64,000 bases of DNA from Punica granatum. Lineage: Eukaryota; Streptophyta; Magnoliopsida; Myrtales; Lythraceae. The notes beneath the pieces are model-generated. The model was not told the DNA's origin and made no database searches. It saw only the letters and a list, made by a program, of their open reading frames with translations. How positions within the stretch are numbered: position 1 is the first letter of the stretch; each line of letters starts with the position of its first letter. Positions 23,672 to 39,118 of the stretch are shown in pieces. The position numbers were made by a program, and so were the translations under genes. Location: positions 34,964,605 through 35,028,604 of the forward strand of contig NC_045130.1 in assembly GCF_007655135.1 (NCBI RefSeq), read 5' to 3'.

Positions 23672-24357
23672 CCATCAAAATTTGACAGAAATTAACTCGA
23701 AAGTTTCATGGGGGGATAGAGTGTTCTCAGAGCCTCACGTGGGGGAAGACAGACAGGTTCCTCATTTTACAAGTTGTAAGTGTACCCTCCCCTCGACCCC
23801 TATATTTATTATCTGTCCTTCCTTCTTGGTAAATATTACTTCTCTTACTAGTCTTCTTTGCCTTCAGTTACACACGCATTCCCATCAAGTCACAAAATCC
23901 GATCAGCTACGTCGCAAAAAGGTGTGAAAGAGTCGATCGGTTTTGAAATACAGTTTTAGTCGAGGTCTAAAAGGGTCTTAGTTAGTCTACAGTACAATTA
24001 ACAATTTGAAAAAATAATTAAGATTTTAAGATACAATACGGATGTTTATTATATCATATCCACATAAGAAAAACTAAAATTTCGGATTTTTAGATGTTTA
24101 TGAAGAGTCGAAAGACAAATGGCCTCTGACCGGAGGAACTGTCTCTTGTGTCTATGCGTGGGTCACATGAGCCAAAATTTGATCCATCGTCTTCTAAAGA
24201 TGATAGTAATGATTCCTTTCCCGAGATTGAAACGTTATGACATGAGTGATGAACTCAATCATGAGTTTTTCAGTAGAAAGAGCGAGAATTTCGCCCAAAA
24301 AAAAAAGAAAGGAATTTTGATTCTGTTAATTTTTGAATGAGACGAGGGGGAGAAATT

Positions 24358-24588
24358 AATGTGTTTGGTTTTAGAGTTAAGTTGAGTTGAATTTTTATTT
24401 TAATTGGTTTGTAATGATTGTGATGTTAAATTATGAGAAAAAGTGTAAAAAAGTAATGAATAGTTGAAAGAATTTATTATTAAAAATTGAAGAAAAAATG
24501 AAAAAGTAATAATTGTATTGTTTACTTTTATTGTATAATGAGTAGGGTTAAAATCTTAAAATTAGATTGCGAAATCAAATGGGTTAAG
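24358..24588. mobile_element. MITE-like element, family M, copy 2
   Basis: The left end is ATGTGTTTGGTTTTAGAGTT. The reverse complement of the right end begins AACCCATTTGATTTCGCAAT. The terminal inverted repeats are imperfect and the interior is AT-rich and non-coding. It belongs with the copies near 2083, 50403 and 52801. Confidence 0.5.
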
Positions 24589-24683
24589 TTTTTATGAATG
24601 ATTCGTGATTGCTTCTTCAGTTTTTCTGATTTTTATTATGATAGCAAAGTCCGGGCCAGGAGGTCGAGAATCCTTGAATCAAG

Positions 24684-24729
24684 TGGGCCAGCCCAGATTC
24701 TTGAATGGGTCTTACTGGGCCTGGGCCCA
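24684..24729. promoter_or_regulatory. Cluster of TGGGCC/GGCCCA (site II) motifs, COQ3 promoter
   Basis: TGGGCC occurs at 24684 and 24716, GCCCAG at 24691 and the palindromic TGGGCCCA at 24722, all within 190 bases of the COQ3 start. TGGGCY site II elements bind TCP-type factors and are enriched in promoters of plant genes for mitochondrial proteins, which fits the product. Confidence 0.6.
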
Positions 24730-24876
24730 CTAAAACCAAGCCGACCTCGCAAAACATAGTTCGGCGGCCGATACAGAAGCCCAGCCTTCTCCCTCGCCCA
24801 CCCTCTCTCTCTCTCACTCCCCCAGTCTCCCTCTCTGTGTCTCTCGCCCTTCGCCTGCAATCGGTGTAAGAGAGCC

Positions 24877-26580
24877 ATGGCGTCCAAGCTTCTCCGGCGG
24901 GTCCTCATTGTCTCTGACCGGTCTCCTCGTCCATCTTCGAGAAGCTTACCTGGCTTCACTTCGTCTCGCCTCTTCTCCAGCTCCAATTCGCAGCCGCTTC
25001 CTGCAACTGCCTCCTCCCCACCTCCTCCACCGACCACGGTCGATCCTCCGTCCTCGAGCAGCGCAAGCAAATTTGGCAGCAAAATCAGAAATGATTCAGT
25101 TCGTTCTTCTATCAAGGATCCCGAGCTCGCCAAGTTCTCCGCCATTGCTGATACCTGGTGAGCTCTCCAACCATCACCTCCTGTAATTCGATCTCGTGTT
25201 TACTTGTTATGCGGGTGTGACACCTAGGTCGTGAATAGCTTGTGCATTCGGAAGGTATTGCTGTACGAACGATGGTGTTAGCCAATTCGGTGAAAGATAC
25301 TGTTGCTGTACGAGCAACTGCTTTCTGACCTCCTGAAATCTTTATTCAGGTGGGATTCTGAAGGCCCCTTCAAACCCCTGCATTTGATGAATCCTACAAG
25401 ACTTGCTTTCATCCGCTCTACTCTTTGCAGACATTTCAGGTGCTCTGTCTTCACCTCTTGGCTCTATTATGTTCTTTGCATGTCAGACAGTTGCCTTGCA
25501 CATTACACAATCTTATGGGTCCATGGAAACGGAGAATGTTTCAAAATGCAATTTTTTGATAAGCATGTATGCCTTTGCATTGTCGGATCAGATGTATGCA
25601 GCTCCTGATTCATGTCTCCGTCATTTTATAGTCAGAGTACACATACACCTCTCAATGTGATGGTTGTCTACCTGGGCTTCTATCTTTTCATTTTTTGACT
25701 GAATTTTGTTGTTAGGAAGGATACAAACTCTGCTAGGCCATTGGAAGGATTAAAAATCATAGATGTCGGCTGTGGAGGCGGAATTCTTTCGGAGGTATTT
25801 CTTTCTGTCCAGTCGTTGTGAAGTCTGAATAGCTGATACCTGTGTCCACTTTTAACTTTTTATCCTTGTAAATTCTAAATTTTCTTTCATATAGCTGGAT
25901 CTGATTTTTGTTGGTTTTTCGTTGTTCTTCAGCCTTTGGCTCGGATGGGAGCTGTTGTCACGGGAATTGATGCCGTAGATAAAAATATCAAGATTGCACG
26001 TGTCCATGCTGTATGATTGTTTCCTGGTGAAATCTCGACAATGTTAAAATTTTTGAGAATGGGAATTTTTGAATCTTATAGCCTCTCTATCCGGCTTTAT
26101 TCTTAGTTTTCCATATTATTTTAATGTAATCTCTCTTTTGCTTGTTTTATAGATGCATGTCAGTAATTTGGTCAGTTTAATAGCATGGATCTGTTATGTC
26201 AGTTATTTGGTCAGTTTTCTTTACATGTTGGTGACTGGGGGGAAGTTTTGCAACTTGGTGAAATTACTCCAAAAGTGCAGAATAGGTTGACAATTGCGCT
26301 GAAATTGACTGATTGTCCATCAACAGCGTTCCGAGTTTGGGACTGTTATTTTTTACTACAATTTATTTATGAACAATCTGGAAAATGCTTTTGTTACATG
26401 TCTTTCTAGTTCGTAATCATTTTGATGCACGTTGATCATATCATTATATTTTAATCTTTTTAAAATAGTAATCATTTTATTGTCATTGCTTATATTACAG
26501 GATTTGGATCCAGGGACCTCCAATATTGAATACTCTTGCACGACAGCTGGTACATCTCAATCTTGTTTTATTACTATTTA

Positions 26581-26626
<46 letters not shown>

Positions 26627-27883
26627 GGGAAGAGGATGTGTGCCGTATAGCCCCAACATACCCTTTAGGCACTCGAATAGAAGAACTTCAGACATTGATC
26701 CAATTCATCAATGTTGACTAAAGGGATGTCGCAATTGGTTAAAAGGGGGAAATATGTGTGACATCCTTTATCGGTATAATATCTTATGCTCAACTTTCTA
26801 GGGTCTTAACAAACTGCTATATGTGGGCAGAGAAGCTTGTCGAAGAGCAGCGGAAGTTTGATGCTGTAATTGCTTTAGAGGTAAGCTCTCTATTTTCTAT
26901 GAATAATAGTTAGAGCTTAGAGGTAAAATGTTATGTACTACCAAATAGTGGAGTTATCCTGTAATACTCGCCCTGGAAAATATTATACTTAGCATCTAAC
27001 TGGTGTTAGACAAGGCATCTCTTGTATAATGAACTGCATATTGTTGCATTAGATTTTCAACACAAGTTAAAAACTGATATTTGGTGACCCTCAGGATCCT
27101 TCTTCTTTCATTTCTTCATTGTTGAAGGACCTTTCGTAGGTAATTGATAGTTATTTCCAATTTCTTTGTAACTAGATTACTTTTGACTTAAGGTAATCGA
27201 GCATGTAGCAAATCCTGCTGAATTCTGCAAGTCGCTTTCGGCTTTGACCACTCCTGGTGGAGCTACAGTAATTTCAACGATCAATCGGTCTATGAGAGCA
27301 TATGCAACTGCTATCGTTGCAGCAGAGTACATCCTCCACTGGGTATGTATAAACAGTTGGAAAATTATTACGGAAAGCCTGTTCAAATTTTTATGGGAGA
27401 GCTGAGAGCATGGTCAAATTTTTTGGTGGCATCTCCGATTTCTACAGTTACCCTGAAGACCATTCTCGTATCACCTTGAACCAAGTTTTACTCACACAAA
27501 GCTCTATGATTTGCACACACGACATCCGAATTAGGAATCCTCGCAGTTGACTAATCTTCTGGTTTGATGCAGCTTCCTAAAGGTACGCATCAGTGGTCAA
27601 GCTTCCTTACTCCCGAGGAGTTAGCACTGATCCTCAAACGAGCTTCTGTGTCGGTAAGACAAATCTTTCACATCCTATGCCTCCCCCCTTTACTTCTCCT
27701 TGTCTCGCTTTCCGATCTGGGGGTCTTCCCATTTTTTTACAAGAAAGCTTCATATCCTTTAAACACTCGACCCAGGTCAAAGAAATGGCTGGATTCGTGT
27801 ACAACCCCTTGACGGGACGGTGGTCTCTCTCAGACGATATCAGTGTGAACTTCATTGCTTTCGGGACGAAGGACGGGCAATAA
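24877..27883 (+). CDS. COQ3: Ubiquinone biosynthesis O-methyltransferase, mitochondrial
   Basis: Nine exons join in frame: 24877-25157, 25350-25439, 25716-25794, 25933-26010, 26501-26549, 26831-26880, 27193-27342, 27573-27653 and 27776-27883, giving 321 residues. The first 60 residues are rich in Ser, Arg and Leu and lack acidic residues, as in a mitochondrial presequence. The SAM-binding motif I is [20 protein letters not shown] at about residues 134-154, with the acidic residue after motif II in [12 protein letters not shown]. Later COQ3-family blocks are [37 protein letters not shown] and [21 protein letters not shown]. The enzyme does the two O-methylation steps of ubiquinone synthesis on the matrix side of the inner membrane. 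Intron 5 contains a 39-G run immediately after exon 5. Confidence 0.92.
26587..26625 (+). repeat. Poly-G run (39 G) in a COQ3 intron
   Basis: An uninterrupted G run starts 37 bases after the donor of exon 5. On the transcript it would be a strong G-quadruplex candidate close to a splice site. It may also be an artefact. Confidence 0.8.
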
Positions 27884-28804
27884 GTGTCGGGTCAGGAGGG
27901 CAGTGTAACCCTGCTCAATCGAAAGTGCACATAACAACTGTTTTTCACCTTTTCTCGTTCTTGTTGAAATCAAAATTGTACTATGAGAGAGAGAGAGAGG
28001 TACGAAGACTAACGCCGTTTTAACGGCAGCGGGCGTTAGATGGGTATAATCTCCCGCCAAGCTGGGGCAACTTCCGGTAGACGCAAGCGTGGGATTTACT
28101 TGGCATGCGGAATGGAGTCGCCACGTCAGCATCTGATCCTATTGCTCTGTTTTAGTTCTTCGAGACGATTGTCTTTCTTACACGGCTCTTCCGGCGGACC
28201 ACTCGCGCCTCTCGCGGGTTGTGCAAACGCGCCATCGCCATTGGTGGGGAGGAGCTGACTGGCTACGGTTGTCGTGGGGGAAGCCGGCGGAATATGTCTG
28301 GAGTCGATGGCCCACCGCTTCCTTAATGACGTCGAGGGAATTACCCATATACCCCTAATCATGGTCAAGATCCTAAGCTATTATTACTTCTTCTTTTTTT
28401 TTTTCAAAATTTTCAGGATCAGCAGCAATAATGATTGATGCCGTCCTCGGTTGATATTAATAAATCTTATCCGCGGTATGAAAGAAATGCGACTGTCAAT
28501 TGTTGGTATGCATTTCTCTATTTTCCTCATGGTACTAGTGATAAAAGTTTGAGTTTGAGGTTTTTTTTTTTTTTAACCGAAGGTGTTCAGGTTTCGCATG
28601 ATTAATTTTCGGGGTTCCATGAACTTTTGATAACACACGGAGTGAGTAAACAAGTCAAATGCGCTCCAGTGACTTCAAGATAGTTTGAATTCGGGATTTG
28701 GTAGATACTTGAATTTCTCTTTAACCATTGGATCAAACTTTCACTTTTTGTTTCCATTAGATCAAACTTTCACTTTTTGTTTATATAATAATATTAGATA
28801 GATA

Positions 28805-28985
28805 TAATCAACGTGGATTGGTTCAAACGGTTCGTCGTCTCTTTCGTTTAAGTAAGGTCTCTTATTTGAGTCCTTATAAATATAGAAAATTTACGTTGAA
28901 AATTTTTTTTCCTTTAATGGGCCGTCTCAGCTTGACTTAGTATGGGTCTAATTAAATTTTCGGATATCAAAATTCACACCGAAAA
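28805..28985 (+). mobile_element. SINE-like dispersed repeat, copy 4
   Basis: Best-preserved member with copy 2: GGATTGGTTCAAACGGTTCG, TTTAAGTAAGGTCTC, ATTTGAGTCCTTATAAATA, AAAATTTACGTTGAAAATTT, TTAATGGGCCGTCTCAGC and GGGTCTAATTAAATTTTCGG occur in the family order. Confidence 0.45.
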
Positions 28986-29248
28986 ATTAATATTAGATAC
29001 ATATAAAGAGTAAAATGAAAAGAACACAAATAAGACTTACATGACTACCATACATTCTAAGAAGTCAAATATAAGTTTAAAAGAATTTGAAAGCTTGTCA
29101 TTTTTTAAATAATTTTTTGCAAATTTTTACATATTATTTAGTATAAAAAAATGAGAATTTACCATTTTTGTTTATAATTATTTCATTTTTAAGATTTTTT
29201 GGGGCACCATGTATGCTCAGTTACTCCCGAAAATGATGATTATTCAAT

Positions 29249-29606
29249 CATATATATAGATAAGCGTTTTGATACAAAATAAAATGGATATCAATAAATT
29301 TTTTTATTCTATATATGATCAATATAATGAAAAGCTCTTCTATATAAAATCATTTTATATTTAACTACTAATGAATTACAATTATATTTTTGACCATAAG
29401 TATCTATATTCAATGAGCGTTTTAACGCTCAGTAATAATTCAAATTATATCTTGAAATTAGCGTACATATATTCTATATTAATTTATTGTCATTTTTTTA
29501 CAATATAAGTGACATCATTAAAAAAATTAAAAGAAAAACTTACAAGATAAAAAAATTACCATCTTAAAATTTTATATCCGTACAAAGCACGAATCATTTA
29601 CACTAG
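29249..29606 (+). mobile_element. Helitron-like short element
   Basis: The right end has an imperfect hairpin CCGTACAAAGCACGA, 11 to 12 bases before CACTAG, followed by T. This is the layout of a Helitron 3' end (hairpin, CTAG, insertion before T). A possible left end starts TCATATATATAGATAAGCG after an A at 29248. The interior is AT-rich and non-coding. The left end is uncertain. Confidence 0.35.
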
Positions 29607-29734
29607 TATATATCATAATGCTATGTCAATTTTACCTCACATTTTGCAAAGTGAAATCACATTGATATTACTATATTTTAACTTCACTTCTTTCGTATAA
29701 TTTAAAATAATAAAAAACCATTAAAAGAGAGAAT

Positions 29735-29870
29735 AGTATAATGGTAAATGTCTTGTCTGGTAATTAAGAAGTTTCAGGTTTAATATCTATTGGGACTACA
29801 TGTGTCCTTTTATAAGATATTTTTTATTTTTATTTCATTATATTAGATCTGTGAGCATTCATTGTAACCA
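29735..29870 (+). mobile_element. Second tRNA-like SINE candidate
   Basis: The words ATAATGGTAAATGTCTTGTC and AAGTTTCAGGTTTAATATC resemble decayed A and B boxes at SINE spacing. They are followed by GGGACTACATGTGTCC and T-rich sequence, as in known plant SINE 3' regions. Only one copy was noticed. Confidence 0.3.
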
Positions 29871-30015
29871 AAAAAATAATCAAAAATCTATAAAAAAAAT
29901 TAAAATAATCAAGTATAAATTGAATAAATACAAATCCGTCACCCTACGTATCTTCTTCTCTTTACTCTCCCCTCTCCCTCTCCCTCTCTCTGCCCACAGA
30001 ATTTTCTGCAATTCT

Positions 30016-30049
<34 letters not shown>

Positions 30050-30087
30050 CACCGAATTTTCTGCAATTCTGCTTTCTTGAATCAGCC

Positions 30088-34493
<4,406 letters not shown>

Positions 34494-36597
34494 AGCTTGT
34501 TTCGGGTTTGATTATTAGATTGTTGAAATAAGCTTCTCTTGAAATTGGTTGGAGAAGTGAAGGTCGTCCCCGGAGGTCAATCAGCGCCAATAAAGAAAGA
34601 ATGCACTGAACTGAATGTAATAGCAACAGTGTAGTGTTAATTAGAACTGGTATTCGTGGAACATAATTGAAATGTTTCTTTTGCCTTGTCTTATGTCACT
34701 CATATTATGGCCACCGTTGGCTTCTGCCAGGATGGATCGATTGTCCAACACAGTATGCCATTCCCTTACTAAGTTACAGGCTCGATAGCTGAATTGCTCG
34801 TGGCGGAGGTTTTGGTCGATGGAGAATATAGGAACGAGAGAAATTCTACATCCTTTGATGTATGCAGGAAACTTGATGGGGGAGGTAAAAGAAGCTGCTG
34901 TACGTCTCCATTGCATGGGGGGCGGGAAGGTTCCTCTCCCTCCCTTGGGTAGAATCTTGTCCAACTCGAGCCTTAGCAAACGTCATTCAACCTTGGACGG
35001 ATAGTGCGACTTATAATAATCAACAGTCGTTAGAGGTTGATCCGAACTTATAATAATGGGCGTAATGCAGTGGTAACGTGCTATAATAATTTAGAGTTTT
35101 TAGACTCGATTTGTATTAATGGGATCATTTGTATTTTTTTATTTAACTTTCTGTTTTTTTTTCTGAATAAAAAAACTTATAAATAATCCACAGAAATTGG
35201 ACGTCAATTGAACCGTATAGTTTACGGGATTTATGATAATTAATTTCTCGATGAGCAAGTGAGCCAAAAACATTATTTTGTTATCGATAACAAAACTAAC
35301 ATAAAAACCTATATGTAAATTGGAAGTATCCCATGGCTAATCACATCACGTGTTTCATCGAAAATTTTACCAAAATAAAAAATAAAAAATCACGAATTTT
35401 GACAGTGAAGCGCCGTTAAAGGATCGTCTCGTGTTGTCTGCTCTTCATGAACGTCCCTACAAAATAATTAAGCACGGACAGAGCAGAAGAGAGAGGAGAG
35501 GAAGAACCCAATTTCCGGTAGACATTCACCGATCTCTCTTTCATCCCGGCGGGAAGTTTCCGATCCGGCCAGCCTTATTCTCCGGCTCCGCCATCTGAAT
35601 CCGGTATATTCCTCTCTCTGTAGCTCTGTAGCCGCCCCCCCCTCTTCCTCCTCCTCTCTGGTTCTCTCTACAGCATCCATTGCGTGTACGGAATCGCTCG
35701 GTTGAGTTCAGTATTCTGTGCTGCGCCAGTCAATTCGGTTAATTGCGTTGTGATGTTGCTTTTGATTCGCGTTTGGCACGGTCGATTAATGAACTCCTGC
35801 TAGCTTGCTCAGAATACTCTGATCAATGAGCTTTCCGGGCACGAGATTGCCTTATAAAGTTGCGAGCTACGATTGACTTGTATCGGCGAAATTCCGAATC
35901 GTAATTGCTACTGATTTTTCTGGGAGTGCTCCCTCCATCTCTGGGTATTTCCTTTCGGCTCTAATCTCCCAGTTGGTAGATTGGTCCTTGATCTCGATCA
36001 TCCGGGTTTGGCGATCCAGACACGTGATTGAGATTGTGGCTCCATGCAGTTTCTTCAGTATGTTTCTTATCAAGTTAGGTCTGCGATTCAAATGTGTAGC
36101 TGCAATGAAGATATGTCCAATTCTTGATAGCCTGAGATGACGCATTTACACCACTATCATTCTTGTACATCACTTGCTTGATTTGAAAGTGGAACGAGCC
36201 ACCAAATCTCGATGATTTCACCACCACGTCTTGTTGTCGGGACAGCAATCTTATGTTTCTATGAACTGTTGAGACCCTTCACTTCATAAACTTCAGGCAA
36301 CTCTCTTTGTTACCTTTTCTTGTATGTAAAGAATAAAGATCGTGTTTTTTCAATACAGACCATGGGAAGAGTGAAGCGGATGGTGCTGTAATTGGCTTGA
36401 ACATATGCTTGTTCTTGTTCTATGTCTTACTGACCTTCATGTATGTTATTCCGCCAGCTTGTCATCCCAGAATCACATATAAAACTAGTGATAACATGAA
36501 GAAGATTCTTCCTTTCATTCCTTTTTTCTTCAGGATCTTGTTTAAAAGTATTTCTTTTGATCGGGTTTTGTCTTTCCGTGCCGTAGAAATCGCAAAG

Positions 36598-37383
36598 ATG
36601 TCTGGCCAAAACCAGCGGTTGAATGTTGTTCCAACTGTTACCATGCTTGGAGTTATGAAGGCTCGCCTTGTAGGCGCTACAAGAGGCCATGCTCTGCTCA
36701 AGAAAAAGAGCGATGCTTTGACCGTACAGTTCCGACAGATCCTTAAGAAAATTGTCACTACAAAGGAATCCATGGGAGATATAATGAAGGAGTCCTCGTT
36801 TGCCCTGACCGAGGCCAAGTATGTCGCCGGTGAGAACATCAAACACACTGTCCTGGAGAATGTCCAAAATGCATCTCTCAAGGTCCGGTCAAGGCAAGAA
36901 AACGTTGCCGGTGTGAAGCTTCCTAGGTTTGAGTATTTCACTGATGGCGAGACCAAGAATGACCTCACAGGGTTGGCTCGAGGTGGTCAGCAGGTCCAAC
37001 AATGTCGAGCTGCTCATGTGAAAGCTATAGAGGTCCTCGTCGAGCTTGCTTCACTTCAAACATCATTCCTGACACTTGATGAGGCAATCAAGACCACAAA
37101 CCGTAGGGTTAATGCTCTAGAGAATGTTGTGAAGCCAAGGCTAGAGAACACCATTACCTACATTAAGGGTGAGTTGGATGAGCTTGAAAGAGAGGACTTC
37201 TTTCGGTTGAAGAAGATTCAGGGGTACAAGAAGAGGGAGCTTGAGAGGCAGGTCGCATGTGCCAAGCAATTCGCGGAAGATAAGTTTGCAGAGAAGGTTT
37301 CCTTGCAGAAAGGGATTTCAAAAGACTCGGCTCAGAACTTGTTGTCCTCCGCAATGGAGAAGGACGAGGATATAATCTTCTGA
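36598..37383 (+). CDS. VHA-D1: V-type proton ATPase subunit D, copy 1
   Basis: A single uninterrupted frame encodes 261 residues, the normal length for plant subunit D. It starts MSGQNQRLNVVPTVTMLGVM and continues with the family blocks ARLVGATRGHALLKKKSDAL, VKLPRFEY, RRVNALENVVKPRLENT and LDELEREDFFRLKKIQGYKK. Long N- and C-terminal helices form the coiled central rotor shaft of V1 that couples ATP hydrolysis to proton pumping at vacuole and endosome membranes. The leader appears spliced: a 5' exon near 35470-35605 with donor GTATATTCC, and an acceptor TTCTTCAG at about 36533. Compared with copy 2, three residues differ: Thr/Ala in KKIV(T/A)TKES, Gln/His in Q(Q/H)CRAAH, and Cys/Ser in RQVA(C/S)AKQ. 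The ATG follows the identical leader GCCGTAGAAATCGCAAAG in both copies. Confidence 0.95.
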   Translation: MSGQNQRLNVVPTVTMLGVMKARLVGATRGHALLKKKSDALTVQFRQILKKIVTTKESMGDIMKESSFALTEAKYVAGENIKHTVLENVQNASLKVRSRQENVAGVKLPRFEYFTDGETKNDLTGLARGGQQVQQCRAAHVKAIEVLVELASLQTSFLTLDEAIKTTNRRVNALENVVKPRLENTITYIKGELDELEREDFFRLKKIQGYKKRELERQVACAKQFAEDKFAEKVSLQKGISKDSAQNLLSSAMEKDEDIIF

Positions 37384-38039
37384 TAAGATGTGATGTGGAT
37401 TGAGATATTCTTTCTCAGGTAATCTTTGTTTGATTTGGCTCTGCAACATCTCTGTCTTGGAGGTTTCGTAATGTAATGAATAAGGGCTATTTATTTTATG
37501 TTCATATGCGGCTTCTTCTCTGATCGGACCCCCTTGCCTTTGGTCTCAAGCATCCTGACAGTGGCAACCTCTATTTATTTTTACTACTATTATTATTCTC
37601 TCACTATTCCCTTGCTTCTAGATGAGATGTTTACTGTAATTTGTCGGATCATTTCGCAGTTCATGCAATGAAAGATGGTTTCCCAGAAAGTGTCTTGCAC
37701 TGCTATACTCAGGAATGTATACTATGCAGATGTTTTATCTATGGATTGGTTACTTTGATGGTTGGACTTGGACTTGTTTGGGTGGCCTGTAGAAGGCACA
37801 AGTGCAAGAGTTACCCGGTCTAGGAGATCTGTAGACGAAGTTCTGCTTGTGATTCTAAGAAACTCGATCGGGTTTACGAATAGTAATGATTTGTATACAT
37901 TCAGCCTTCAGACAAAGATTATATTGAACAAACACTTATAGAATATGGGGAAAGCCTTTGTTTTCCTCTGAGAAAACACAAAATTATGGACAATTGCAAG
38001 ATATTACAGTATAGAAAAGACTACCTTTTTTTACTGGGC

Positions 38040-38463
38040 TAAGGATCCTTCATCTACTTGTCATCCCGACCTGATTGAGCCAAATCTTATGAGATGCTTG
38101 GTCTCCGAGTCTGATCTAATTGAATCAGTACGAGGACCATCAACGGACATGCTCTGGGTTCAGCTTGGATGCATTTAGAAATGATTCCTGATTGTCCTGT
38201 ACTTTGCATTCACAGCTGAAAACCCGGGATCGACAGCAAGTCCTGCTCAACAGTTTTTCCCTTGAGCATGCCCACCACCTGAGACATTGTTGGTCTCAGA
38301 GTCAAGGATGCACTGGTGCAGAGCGGGGCCTCGGAGATGCAATGGCGCACAGCGGGGCCACGTTCAGCACCACCATGGCTTCCTCGGTGTAGTAAGCCAA
38401 GCCCAAGTTCGTGTCCACCAGCTCCAACAGACCCCCTCTCTTCCAGAACAACAGCCTGTAAAA
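38040..38463 (-). pseudogene. Receptor-kinase 3' exon remnant (truncated, frameshifted)
   Basis: The minus strand matches the last exon of the intact receptor kinase at 43873-44247 and its acceptor intron. It carries indels that break the frame (for example ACCCGGGATCGACAGC versus ATCAGACAGC in the intact copy), an extra internal stretch near 38318-38350 and a lesion at GATGCATTTAGAAATG. All upstream exons are missing. It is a relic left by the tandem duplication and should not make a kinase. It lies antisense to, and downstream of, V-ATPase D copy 1. Confidence 0.85.
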
Positions 38464-39118
38464 TATCAGCTCAGATTTTTAATTTCTTTTATAAGCTGAA
38501 AAATAATTGTACATCGATCCTTCGAATTTCAATAATTAAGCACCCTCCAGTATATAAGAGAAGTTGAACGAGTTATGACTAGTGCGGGAAACTGGATAGG
38601 GAAGGTAAAAGAAGTTTGCCGTACGTCTCCATTGCACGGAGGCGGGAAGGTTCCTCTCCCTTGTGTGGAATCTTGTCCAACTCGAGCCTTCACAAACGTT
38701 ATTCGGCGTTGGGGGAATAGTGCGAGTTTGAGTTATAATATTCAACAGTCGTTAGAGGTCGATCTAAACTTATGCAATAATCAAAAAATTAATATTTACG
38801 ATTGAATTGTACCGTTATGGGATTTACGATTACTATTTTCTTGATATGCAAGTGTGCCTAGGCATTATTCTGTAATTGATAACAAAATTAACACATAAAA
38901 ATATTATGTGGACAGATTTTATATGCAACTAAGAAGCTTTTTTTTTTTTTAGTGAACAACTTAGAAGCATCTTTGCTAATGAGTAATGACATCCCGAGAA
39001 ATCATCAAAAAATTAATATATAAAAAATAAGCCAAATTACAAATTTGGACAGTGAAGCACCGTTAAAGGATCGTCTGGTGTCGTCTGCTCTTCATGAACG
39101 TCACTACAAAATAATTAA

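Larger units (their letters stand above)
23314..24876. other. Intergenic region upstream of COQ3
   Basis: Contains a TA microsatellite (about 23640-23669), a MITE-like element (24358-24588) and, at the right end, the COQ3 promoter. No coding gene is supported. Confidence 0.5.
27884..30087. other. Intergenic region between COQ3 and citrate synthase
   Basis: The first 100-150 bases are the likely COQ3 3' UTR. A GC-rich patch with short frames on both strands (28030-28370) is not recognisable. 28380-29900 is AT-rich and holds a SINE-like copy (28805-28985), a Helitron-like end (29606) and a second tRNA-like repeat (29735-29870). A CT repeat at 30018-30045 precedes the citrate synthase start. 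Confidence 0.5.
34820..38545. repeat. Tandem duplication unit 1 (V-ATPase D + RLK remnant)
   Basis: This unit aligns with 38550-44300 once the 2.08-kb insertion at 39119-41198 is removed. Anchors in order include TACGTCTCCATTGCA, GGCGGGAAGGTTCCTCTCCC, AATCTTGTCCAACTCGAGCC, CAACAGTCGTTAGAGGT, GACAGTGAAGC.CCGTTAAAG, the V-ATPase D gene, its 3' flank and the end of the receptor kinase. It begins in the citrate synthase downstream flank and ends inside the RLK intron sequence, so the join truncated the first RLK copy. Confidence 0.85.

Noticed and set aside
36427..36968. Antisense frames of 146-168 codons over V-ATPase D, repeated at 42214-42761
   Set aside because: They are shadows of the sense gene. 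They appear in both copies only because the copies are nearly identical.
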